A DNA stretch of 14,890 nucleotides from Tetmemena sp. SeJ-2015 (Eukaryota; Ciliophora; Spirotrichea; Sporadotrichida; Oxytrichidae). The notes beneath the pieces are model-generated. The model had not been told where the DNA came from and ran no database searches. It worked only from the letters and a program-made list of their open reading frames with translations. The stretch is from positions 1-14,890 of the forward strand of contig JAJKFJ010009134.1 of assembly GCA_027382625.1 (NCBI GenBank), read 5' to 3'. Below are positions 9,301 to 14,890 of this stretch, in pieces (position 1 is the first letter of the stretch; each line of letters starts with the position of its first letter). The translations under genes were made by a program, and so were the position numbers.

Positions 9301-12300
9301 ACTCCAGAGGAATCAACATTAGATGCACAGTCGCGCTTGTTTTTTTGACTCCTGCCACTGCCATCACTTGAACCGGCAGAGCCAACTCTCTCAGAACTTG
9401 ATTGAAGGGAACTCTTATTTTAAAAATAAAGATGAACCTTAAAGAGAGATATCATTCATCAAAACATCAGAATCTGTCAAGTTTGAGGAAGCTTGAGTTA
9501 TTCCGCTGCTCTAGAGTATACCCTCAAATCATTATAGCTAAAAAATTTTAATTTTAGATTAAGGATGAGAAATCTATTAGAACAAAGTTCCACTAATTCG
9601 TAGATTGAAATGAGAGCTTTTCTTATAGCTTTATTGCTATTATGACAAAAGAAGAAAAACATTCCTTAAAAATTAAGGATTTCTATTGGCTATTAAAGAC
9701 TTTTATTAAATCTATAATTCTTGATTTTGTGTTTGAGTGCATTTGAGTTGCTCTCGTCTTTCATCTGAATATCAAAGGCAACAGGTTTTTGCATAATAAC
9801 TTGCTCCTGCAGCTTTCTCTCTTACTCTTAGGCAAATTAAGATTCCTGTTCTAGTATTTACTCTGAAGTGAGTTTATTAGGTATGTTCTCGTAGCCATTC
9901 AAATAGTTATTCAAGTTAAGTACGAAAGGGAAAGTGACTCTATCATGGACCTTCACCATCTGAAATGTTGACCAATCCAAAGTGAATCTGTTCAACTGCA
10001 CCGTCAGAATCTCAGGTGAAGATACTAATCTGATTCCCTTTATTGCATTTGCCTTCTTATTGCAGCCTGAGCACTGATACTGATTATCTCCGCGTTTAAT
10101 TTAAATAGAAAGCATGCATATATTTTTATCTCCGTCAAGTCTCTCAGGTCTGAGATAGTTTTCAAGTGCCATTTCAAGTGAAGAGTTGTGTCTCTGCATA
10201 GGATTCTATGACTGCAAGTTAGACTTAAGTGCCTGTGTTTACTCTTCATTTCTGATGGGTAAACACAAATCCATGTACTTGTCATGATTAAGAGATTCGA
10301 AACCGCATTCTTCGCATTTCACATAACCTACTGACGTCCCTTGGTATAGATCACGAATGCGAGTGCATTCACATAATTATAAGATGTGTATTCTTCTTTA
10401 GGAGAAGTGATTCTACAAAAATAAAGAAATTTAAAGCAAATAAGGTAGCGTCTAACACGACATCAAATTCATTCAATAGGAATTAAATTCTACGATTTGA
10501 GTTACCATTACCGTCCTTTCATTAATTAGGTTGATAATTGCTATAATTTTACACAATGGTAGATTTTTAAACTAAGTATGCACCAATCAAGATTCTGGCT
10601 GAGGGCTCATATGGAAAAATTATATTGGCAAAGAGACTTCAGAAACAAGAAGGAGAGCTAGTTGCTATTAAGATATTCCATTTTAGAGATGAGGACCCAA
10701 ACTCGTCTAAATAAAGAAAGTTATCATCTAAGACTAGTATTCATTATTTAAAAAGTCTAAACTATGTTAAATAAAAGATAGATGGTGGCAATAAAGTGTC
10801 CAAAGATAAAAAGTAGGGTGATAAAATGGCAAATACCTTCAATGTGTAAAACACTTTACAAGACAATTAAATCTCTTAAGCACAAAGCACTAATCCCTTT
10901 TTATAACAACTAAATGGAGGAGATCATTAACAAGATTAAAAAGGAGGGAACCAGTCAATTTCAGGAGGCAAGCTTTCAAAAATGTCACCTGACTCACTCA
11001 AGCTGCATGGTATGAAGCGGCACTTCAATAATGAGGTGGCTTTTCTGGCCAGACTCAGCCATAAGTATATCGTCAAGGTTATTGAGTTTGCGGATTAAAT
11101 TCTCATGTCTGATCCTTTCAGCCCCCAAGCAATGAATTCGACTTCAACGCAGGAGGGGAACTAAGACTGCATAAATACAGTAAGGTAATCCCACAAGCTT
11201 TAGAAACCTATGAACTAAGAAGAGAAGAAAATAGCCTCCAAACCATAATAGGAAAGTTTAGGAAAAAGCTCGCAAGGACAATCTATTAACGGGAATCATT
11301 CGGCATCTAATTTAGGCAGCTATTCTTATCTGGTCATGGAATATGCTGAGAGAGGCAATTTATTCGACTACATTTGCTAAGCTCCTCTCTCTGAAAATGC
11401 TTCTTGCTTTTATTTCAGACAACTTCTTGAGTCTATGATTTATCTGAGAGACAATAAAATCTGTCATAGAGATCTTAAACCTGAGAATCTGCTTATAGAC
11501 TCTTTCAATTTAATTTTACTAATTAGACTCAAATTACGACATGAAGCTGGCAGACTTTGGCTTTGCGACTCATTCTCAGGGCATAAACGGAAATTATCTG
11601 CATTATACTTGTAAAGGTACTTTGGGCTACATGGCTCCAGAAATTCTCAATCTTTAAGTTTGTTTTACTCTAAAATATTGTCTAAACTTTATAAGTTTGC
11701 GAGAATTAAGGTTACAACGGAGAATAAACAGACGTATTCGCGATGGGAGTAATTCTCTTCTCCTTAATAATGGGAAGACCTCCCTTTTGGAAGGCAGATC
11801 CTTTGGAAGATAAGCACTACAAGATTCTACATCTTCAGTAATACCAATACTTCTGGAATGTTTGGGAGACTCAGTACTCTCTCTAACTTAATGTATAGTG
11901 TTCTAGTTAAATTAATTATTAACTAGGCATTGCAATTCGAGAAGAGGTGAAAAGTCTTTTCAACAATTTGACTTCCTCAGTGCCTTCTTTTCGATTGTCT
12001 CTGAATGAGATTAGCTAGAATAAATGGGTGAAGAGATTCTAAGTAAACGAGGAAGTAGCTAAAAAAGAAATGCATGAGCTATGGATGCAGATAAAACTCA
12101 AGGAGCAGTAAATTGAAGAGTAAAAGCAGCAATTAAATGCAGCTAGGTAGAGCTAAGTAAATTAGTAGCAGGTTGCTGAAATGTAAAGCTAAAATAAGCT
12201 AGCAGCTGATCAAGCAATCATTTAAATATATAGTTGAATGGATGCATTTTAATTTGATGCATGTGAATGAAACAAGGACAAATGAGCCAGCTCTAATAGA

Positions 12301-13451
12301 ATTAAGCAATTCATAATCCACCCATGTAGCAGACTTATGACCCTCTCAACCCTAATGGTTATGTATAAAATGATCCAAAAACCATACTAAGATTCAAATA
12401 AAATGTAATTTAAGATGAGAAAATATAGTTACTAGTATATCAACTTACGATTTAAAATCTTCTTTATTTATGGCATCTCTTTTTTAAATAAAAACTAAGT
12501 GAACTAGAGGAGTATGCTTTGAAGAATAACATGAGGTGCAAATTTAAAAAGAACACTCACAGGATAGAGTTCTAACTTCCCTTATCAGACGGTTAAAGTA
12601 TGGTTGAATTTGAGGTGCTCTTTGAAAAGGGCAAAAAGAAAAAGGATCAAGGCCTTTACAAATTAAGATTCAAATTCGGAGAATAGAACATTTAGAAGCT
12701 AACTATAAATGATGTGGAGTTTCTAACATCTGGATTTCTATAACTTATACAAGGGTTTGCGCAACTTGTCGGCAATCCATTACAGAGCCTAGAAGATAAT
12801 GATGACATGGAGGACGTGCAAATGACAAGCTGAGGGGCATGAATTCAATTAGAAACCTTAGAAAATGTACATATTAACAACCAACTGAGAAGCGAAGTCC
12901 AGACTCCGGTTGTATCTTTTTAAATGTAAGAATAGACTGAGCTATAGGAATAATATAAATTTCAGGCATCGATTACTCAGAAATCGATATGTCTAGGTAT
13001 GAAAATAACACACATTAATTAAGTATTTTTCCTTTTATTCAAACTCATATGAGATAGATTCTTAACCAGTGATTGCGAAACTCTATTCGATGGCGTCGAA
13101 CAGGACTCTGCAAAACTCTTGAGTATCATGCTGTTGAAAGCTTTCTGAACCTTACCAACCAAAGCTTCTTGTGAGGGATCTAGTATCGACAGCTCTCTTC
13201 CTGGAGAGTTGTAAATGAGCGAATAATCTCTAAAGCTGATATGGAATGCTATATTCACGATCTCCGTGAAGATCTAAGTCATAGTTAAACTCTTGGTAGA
13301 TGAAAGCTCTAAAAGCAGGCGTCATATAAAGTGCTTAGAGGAGACTATTCATGTAGCAAGTTGCTCCCTGATTGCAAAGACCAAGATATTTTTGGTCCCT
13401 TGGGGTGCCTTCTCCAAGGGCAGAATGCAACTGCTGCAAGTAAGTGTGCAT
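6127..13451 (-). CDS. USP47: USP47-like ubiquitin carboxyl-terminal hydrolase, split by IESs and by a nested gene
   Basis: A C19 cysteine protease that removes ubiquitin; animal USP47 acts in base-excision repair and signalling. Blocks in order on the - strand: Cys box LGLCNQGATCYMNSLLQAL (Cys codon 13356-13358), SIPYQLQRLFAHLQ, QHDTQEFCRVLFDAIEQ, zinc ribbon (VKCEECGFES; YQCSGCNKK), ILTVQLNRFTLDW, His box GSGHYYAYIK, WVLFNDQEV, then ubiquitin-like C-terminal domains ending with REWNPETWLLGP and DSRMNVREDLNEEEMKKW, which match human USP47 (REWVPETWELGP). Removing the listed IESs keeps one frame for about 1320 codons; human USP47 is near 1375 residues. The largest interruption (10367-13061) holds an entire kinase gene on the other strand. 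The ATG at 13449-13451 is the first in frame but gives only 26 residues before the Cys box, so an upstream N-terminal piece is likely. The stop is TGA 6127-6129 or, if 6122-6338 is an IES, 6067-6069. Confidence 0.88.
7344..7605 (-). other. IES, 253 bp, pointer AATAAATTT
   Basis: AAATTTATT (+) at 7344-7352 and 7597-7605, same codon phase. Removing 253 bp restores the frame, joining SKFNLLLKQ to IFNNNNVELKNFQWKLQD. The interior is strongly AT-rich with TGA in all coding-strand frames and contains no gene that I can support. Confidence 0.85.
7683..7732 (-). other. IES, 45 bp, pointer ATAGT
   Basis: ACTAT (+) at 7683-7687 and 7728-7732. Read-through hits TGA after a few hydrophobic residues; excision joins RRPVIV to KQQLGHCYNFRDPRTAAHSK. 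Length is divisible by three, but the segment contains a stop. Confidence 0.78.
7744..7768 (-). other. Possible in-frame IES, 18 bp, pointer ATCATTC
   Basis: GAATGAT (+) at 7744-7750 and 7762-7768. Removal deletes six residues (mainly Phe/Ile/Leu) and leaves ATEIIIRRPVIV. Both versions are open, so this rests only on the 7-bp repeat and AT-rich interior. Confidence 0.4.
8077..8127 (-). other. IES, 44 bp, pointer TAATTTG
   Basis: CAAATTA (+) at 8077-8083 and 8121-8127, same codon phase. The frame shifts here; removing 44 bp joins VVMLLKIQF to ELEKEQAYYGWPQNRKFLS. Confidence 0.88.
8210..8239 (-). other. In-frame IES, 24 bp, pointer GAGATT
   Basis: AATCTC (+) at 8210-8215 and 8234-8239. TGA-free and a multiple of three, so invisible to ORF calling. 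Without it the protein reads IVRVDSRLETIYDLEQK; with it, a Phe/Gln run is inserted. Confidence 0.65.
8446..8477 (-). other. IES, 25 bp, pointer AGTGTTC
   Basis: GAACACT (+) at 8446-8452 and 8471-8477. Read-through ends at TGA; removing 25 bp joins KNLKLSVF to DQYDETLLKLRIT. Confidence 0.88.
8898..8935 (-). other. IES, 34 bp, pointer TAAT
   Basis: ATTA (+) at 8898-8901 and 8932-8935. Sits just after the catalytic domain; excision joins GDPTAYLL to MYRRFNPLLSEEQ, the typical end of a USP fold. Splicing from an internal GT to the CAG would create a stop. Confidence 0.82.
9420..9443 (-). other. IES, 19 bp, pointer TTTAA
   Basis: TTAAA (+) at 9420-9424 and 9439-9443. The frame must shift between DVLMNDISLQ and SSLQSSSERVGSAGSS. 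A GTTC pair with 25-bp spacing also restores the frame, so the exact pointer is uncertain; the excision itself is well supported. Confidence 0.65.
9526..9712 (-). other. IES, 182 bp, pointer GATTT
   Basis: AAATC (+) at 9526-9530 and 9708-9712, same codon phase. Removal joins HKIKNYRF to EGILQSSGITQASSNLTD. The interior is AT-rich and happens to lack TGA in the incoming frame, giving a spurious extension. Confidence 0.75.
10084..10134 (-). other. In-frame IES, 42 bp, pointer CGGAGATAA, splitting the USP zinc ribbon
   Basis: TTATCTCCG (+) at 10084-10092 and 10126-10134, a perfect 9-bp repeat. The 42-bp element is TGA-free and in frame. Excision gives LDGDNQYQCSGCNKK, aligning without gap to the USP47 segment LDGPNQYFCERCKKK; retention inserts 14 residues next to a zinc-binding CXXC. 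Confidence 0.92.
10371..10555 (+). other. Kinase 5' flank inside the USP segment
   Basis: AT-rich leader between the inner edge of the USP segment and the kinase ATG. No coding signal. It should contain the kinase 5' UTR and promoter, and possibly a somatic chromosome end. Confidence 0.45.
10556..12833 (+). CDS. Ser/Thr protein kinase (CAMK/AMPK-like) with KA1-like C-terminus, nested in USP47 gene
   Basis: Transfers phosphate from ATP to protein Ser/Thr. From the ATG at 10556-10558: Gly loop AEGSYGKI (residues 15-22), VAIK Lys39, low-complexity Gln/Lys/Ser insert, helix-C region FNNEVAFLARLSHKYIV, a second low-complexity insert, hinge LVMEYAERGNLFDYI, HRDLKPENLL (Asp286), DFG Asp304, activation segment CKGTLGYMAPE, then QTDVFAMGVILFSLIMGRPP. 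A Gln-rich coiled stretch follows, and a final 110-residue module from KLSELEEYALKNNMRCKF to FLTSGFLQLIQGF, including VEFEVLFEKG and LYKLRFKFGE, resembles a KA1 domain (inference). Six IESs (60, 28, 37, 36, 92, 90 bp) must go; then the frame closes to 644 residues with stop TGA 12831-12833. Without the 92-bp excision it would stop at 12235-12237 before the KA1-like part. All catalytic residues are present. It lies antisense inside the USP47-like gene. Confidence 0.88.
10708..10775 (+). other. In-frame IES, 60 bp, pointer TAAATAAA
   Basis: TAAATAAA at 10708-10715 and 10768-10775, same codon phase, no TGA, multiple of three. The interior is much richer in A/T than the flanking coding DNA. Excision leaves DPNSSKQKIDGGNKVSKDKK. 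Removal is not forced by the frame. Confidence 0.65.
11496..11530 (+). other. IES, 28 bp, pointer TAGACTC
   Basis: TAGACTC at 11496-11502 and 11524-11530 brackets 21 bp of A/T. It lies between the kinase catalytic loop and DFG motif. Excision gives HRDLKPENLLIDSNYDMKLA followed by DFGFA, exactly the kinase consensus. No GT..AG. Confidence 0.96.
11655..11699 (+). other. IES, 37 bp, pointer TAAGTTTG
   Basis: TAAGTTTG at 11655-11662 and 11692-11699. Excision joins APEILNLQVC to ENQGYNGEQTDVFAMG, restoring the frame between the APE motif and the conserved DVFAMG helix. Confidence 0.96.
11884..11924 (+). other. IES, 36 bp, pointer TAACT
   Basis: TAACT at 11884-11888 and 11920-11924. In-frame and TGA-free; removal leaves WETQYSLQLGIAIREEVKSL, a normal C-lobe helix. 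The 31-bp interior is about 85% A/T. Confidence 0.75.
12212..12310 (+). other. IES, 92 bp, pointer AAGCAAT, containing a false stop
   Basis: AAGCAAT at 12212-12218 and 12304-12310, same codon phase. The interior contains TGA at 12235-12237 plus further stops. Excision joins KLAADQAI to HNPPMQQTYDPLNPNGY and connects the kinase domain to its KA1-like C-terminus. Confidence 0.88.
12396..12493 (+). other. In-frame IES, 90 bp, pointer AAATAAAA
   Basis: AAATAAAA at 12396-12403 and 12486-12493, same codon phase. The 90-bp element is TGA-free and would encode 30 hydrophobic residues. Excision gives NDPKTILRFKQKLSELEEYA, leading smoothly into the KA1-like module. Confidence 0.85.
12834..13057 (+). 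other. Kinase 3' flank inside the USP segment
   Basis: Expected 3' UTR of the kinase plus the inner edge of the USP segment. The kinase frame, after two TGA codons, stays open for about 60 codons with coding-like Gln/Glu-rich content (NNQLRSEVQTPVVSFQMQEQ). A TAGAA pair at 12790-12794 and 12850-12854 could remove the stops and extend the protein, but that 60-bp stretch is not AT-rich. Left as non-coding. Confidence 0.4.
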
Positions 13452-13693
13452 ATCTTCAAGTTCAGAGCTTGAGACATCTTAAAAGCGAGTATTTTTACAT
13501 GGTTCAAAGGAGAGAAGAAAAATGACTCCGAGGACGACGATGAAGATTGGTCAGATTAGTGTGATGACCTAAGCTACGAAAGCTAATGACATCGTTCAAA
13601 CTTCAGTTGACTTAATTTGTTTGACTGTTTAACACGGGAGTGGCTGTATAGCTTCCCTAAGTTTAACATATAACACGCAAGACGCTAGTTCGT
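13452..13693. other. Unresolved region: USP 5' end / charged-gene 3' end
   Basis: No complete gene can be assigned. On the - strand the frame of the charged protein stays open through a Ser/Gln-rich stretch (SSHQSDQSSSSSSESFFF). On the + strand the same DNA reads as an acidic tail (NDSEDDDEDWSDQ) ending at TGA 13587-13589. The USP frame is open from just after a TGA near 13.55 kb but lacks ATG until 13451. A TCAGA (+) pair at 13462-13466 and 13551-13555, in phase, could fuse the charged frame to the USP as an 89-bp IES. Confidence 0.4.
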
Positions 13694-14298
13694 CTAAAAT
13701 GCGTTGTTATTATTATTATTACTATAAAATACTATAAATTTTGTGGTATCAAGTTTTAATTCTTCCGCTTCATCTTTGCTTCCAATGAAGGGTTTTCCTT
13801 GCAACTTGAGTTTCTTATGATGCTTATTGATGATAATTTTCTCAGCCTTCGCTTTCTCATCAACTTTTGGAGTTTCAACAACTTCGACAACCTTTTCTTT
13901 CTCAGGTTGGACGAATTGTCTCTGCTTTTTTTGCTGTTTAGGCTTGAACTTTCTCTGCTTTTGATTTTCTCCTACAATGATATTTGACACTGCTGAAATA
14001 CAATTTCTTGAGAACAGAGTTAGCTCTCTCATTAAAGTAGACTGAAAATCTTTGAAATCTTTGAATTTAAGAATATTTCTGTGATCTACTTACCCTCATC
14101 ACTGCTATCGTCCCTCAAGTCTCTAATAAGTTTTGTGTTCACTGGCAGATCACCTATCTTCCCTCCAATTCTGTACTTAGCAGCGAGAGCTGCTTGTTGC
14201 GCCTGCTCTCTTTCCCTTTCTTGCTGTATCAAAGTCTGCTCCTCTTCAAAGTCGTCAAACTTTGAGAAAAATGTGTTGGTAATATGATTAGCATGCAT
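13694..14298 (-). CDS. Unrecognised highly charged protein, intron-containing, C-terminus unresolved
   Basis: I do not recognise the family. Exon 1 (14298-14094) starts at ATG 14296-14298 and encodes FDDFEEEQTLIQQEREREQA, a short Glu/Gln/Arg helix, then KYRIGGKIGDLPVNTKLIRD. A 101-nt intron joins DDSSDEA to VSNIIVGENQKQRKFKPKQQ, followed by a Lys/Gln/Glu-rich segment (EKEKVVEVVETPKVDEKAKA) and KLKLQGKPFIGSKDEAEELK. Composition suggests a nucleic-acid- or ribosome-associated protein, but that is only inference. After an Asn run (AAT repeats near 13705) the frame meets no TGA until well inside the USP gene, so either an IES hides the stop or this is the N-terminal part of the USP47-like protein. 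An in-frame ATG at 14377-14379 could be an earlier start. Confidence 0.6.
13993..14093 (-). other. Spliceosomal intron, 101 nt
   Basis: The coding strand begins GTAAGT and ends TTGTATTTCAG. It contains TGA in the incoming frame. Splicing joins SSDEA and VSNIIVGENQ. A second CAG three bases downstream would drop one residue. No flanking direct repeat, so an intron rather than an IES. Confidence 0.85.
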
Positions 14299-14521
14299 TA
14301 ATGTAAATTCTTTTATATTTTGGTAGTAGGAACTCCTTTTCCTTTCATCTAGAATATTTTATTTATCACTATTTATCATTCCTTCTGATAATGACAAAAT
14401 TTTTGACTTCAGCAACTATTCATATGTGATGATCGACTCTTTTTACTTCTTCAATTAATTTTTTTCTTATTGTTGGTGTAGGTTTACTTTTTGTATAGTG
14501 AGATTTTGTAATTAAATCTAA
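14299..14521. other. Divergent intergenic region
   Basis: AT-rich, with long T tracts, between the two divergent starts at 14298 (-) and 14522 (+). It probably holds both promoters. The - strand frame of the charged gene remains open across it, but base composition is non-coding in character. Confidence 0.5.
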
Positions 14522-14890
14522 ATGTCAGCATCAGTTTTTGGGAAGAATAGTATCCCGCGGAATAATTAAGACAAAGTGGGCATACAAAAGTCTAGTCTCA
14601 GGAGCTCAGAGCCTAAGCAAACCTCAACCTCTATTGGTAAGAATTATAGTTTAATTAAGCTATAATAGCACCTAAGATGGCCAACAACAGCGCCCCTCAA
14701 CCTAAGACAGCAGGCTTCGCAATGTTTCTACCCTCTAACATCTAAAAGTAATCTTCAAACTTAAATGAAAAACTGTAGTCCAAAATCAACTGATGAGGCA
14801 TAAGATTACTTCAATCAATTTATTTAGCATTAATTATAATAATAATATTAAAAAAGTAATTATCAAAGATTTCAAGGGCCATTATTTGGG
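14522..14890 (+). CDS. Unrecognised Ser/Gln-rich protein, 3'-partial
   Basis: I do not recognise this gene. It starts at ATG 14522-14524 (MSASVFGKNSIPRNNQDKVG), is rich in Ser, Gln, Asn and Lys, and runs off the window. A 32-nt GTAAG..TAG intron (14637-14668) and a probable 31-bp IES (14755-14789) restore a continuous frame of about 102 codons, passing through TAGFAMFLPSNIQKQSS and TDEAQDYFNQFIQ. The stretch looks like a disordered N-terminus; the functional domain is probably beyond the window. Confidence 0.6.
14637..14668 (+). other. Tiny intron, 32 nt
   Basis: Starts GTAAGAATTA and ends TATAATAG. Removal joins TSTSI to APKMANNSAPQPKTAGF. Reading through stays open in another frame, so support is from splice ends and composition. 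Confidence 0.6.
14755..14789 (+). other. Probable IES, 31 bp, pointer TCAA
   Basis: TCAA at 14755-14758 and 14786-14789, same codon phase. Without removal the spliced frame ends at TGA 14791-14793; excision joins SNIQKQSS to TDEAQDYFNQFI. The pointer is short. Confidence 0.55.

Larger units (their letters stand above)
10367..13061 (-). other. 2691-bp intervening segment of the USP47-like gene, carrying the kinase gene
   Basis: Upstream USP coding ends near SFAITGQE (13.06 kb) and resumes at RIRDLYQGTSVGYVKCEECG (10.36 kb). ATTC (+; GAAT on the coding strand) at 13058-13061 and 10367-10370 is a shared repeat in the same codon phase. Joining there gives FDAIEQSFAITGQECTRIRD and then LYQG, within one residue of the human USP47 spacing. 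The separation is a multiple of three. The interior holds the kinase gene on the + strand with about 185 bp before and 224 bp after it. Confidence 0.8.

Noticed and set aside
9526..9712. Long open stretch continuing the USP frame after KIKNYRF
   Set aside because: AT-rich and without conservation; the in-phase GATTT repeat and the return of coding sequence in another frame mark it as eliminated DNA.
12235..12269. TGAATG repeat (12235-12240, 12264-12269) or GATGCAT repeat as the IES pointer
   Set aside because: Both leave the TGA stop in place after excision; AAGCAAT removes it and keeps phase.
12282..12833. Separate small gene downstream of the kinase
   Set aside because: The AAGCAAT pair in matching codon phase joins it to the kinase, and its content fits a kinase C-terminal regulatory domain.
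10380..13035. CTTA as the pointer for the large USP segment
   Set aside because: It keeps frame but adds about 13 extra residues relative to USP47; GAAT gives a near-exact match in spacing.
13019..13258. Minus-strand ORF in a frame other than the USP frame
   Set aside because: It begins at GTG and is a shadow; the shifted frame carries the conserved USP boxes SFGW and QHDTQEF.
13331..13525. Plus-strand ORF with GTG start
   Set aside because: Lies antisense to the USP Cys box; the minus strand gives the catalytic motif.
1..14890. Telomeric C4A4/G4T4 repeats, transposase genes, tRNA or rRNA genes, CRISPR arrays
   Set aside because: Looked for and not seen on either strand.
1..14890. Scrambled or inverted gene segments
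   Set aside because: All recognised USP, kinase, FAF2 and condensin pieces are in linear order and one orientation within each gene; the USP gene is interrupted by another gene, not permuted.

Overview
This window looks like germline (micronuclear) DNA from a spirotrich ciliate of the Oxytricha/Stylonychia type. TAA and TAG are read as glutamine in every gene and only TGA stops. Conserved proteins are interrupted by short, very AT-rich segments flanked by 4-9 bp direct repeats (pointers). Removing one repeat copy plus the segment restores the conserved protein each time. These are internal eliminated sequences (IESs); most cannot be introns because they lack usable GT..AG ends. The genus is an inference from the code, the pointer type and the small introns.

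Layout. (1) 3-3289 +, condensin subunit CAP-G, 5' end outside the window, one IES just before its stop. (2) 3444-5346 -, a FAF2/UBXD8-like protein (UBA, membrane hairpin, UAS, coiled coil, UBX) with two introns (one could be an IES) and two IESs. (3) 5522-6019 -, a secreted chagasin-family cysteine-protease inhibitor with one IES. (4) About 6127-13451 -, a USP47-like ubiquitin hydrolase in at least eleven coding pieces. (5) 10556-12833 +, a Ser/Thr kinase with a KA1-like C-terminus and six IESs, lying wholly inside one 2.7 kb intervening segment of the USP47 gene on the opposite strand. (6) 13694-14298 -, a charged protein with a 101-nt intron and an unresolved C-terminus. (7) 14522-end +, start of an unrecognised gene with one small intron and one probable IES.

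The main discovery is the nested arrangement. The USP47-like gene is split between its catalytic Cys/QHD block (13.06-13.45 kb) and the next block (10.37 kb downward), and a complete second gene, itself IES-interrupted, occupies the gap. Development would have to excise the kinase locus from the USP gene and also remove the kinase's own IESs, a nested germline architecture. Several IESs are multiples of three and TGA-free, so ordinary ORF calling would read through them.

Two of the genes act in ubiquitin-dependent proteolysis (FAF2-like, USP47-like), but nothing in the DNA shows co-regulation; adjacency in germline DNA need not survive into the somatic genome.
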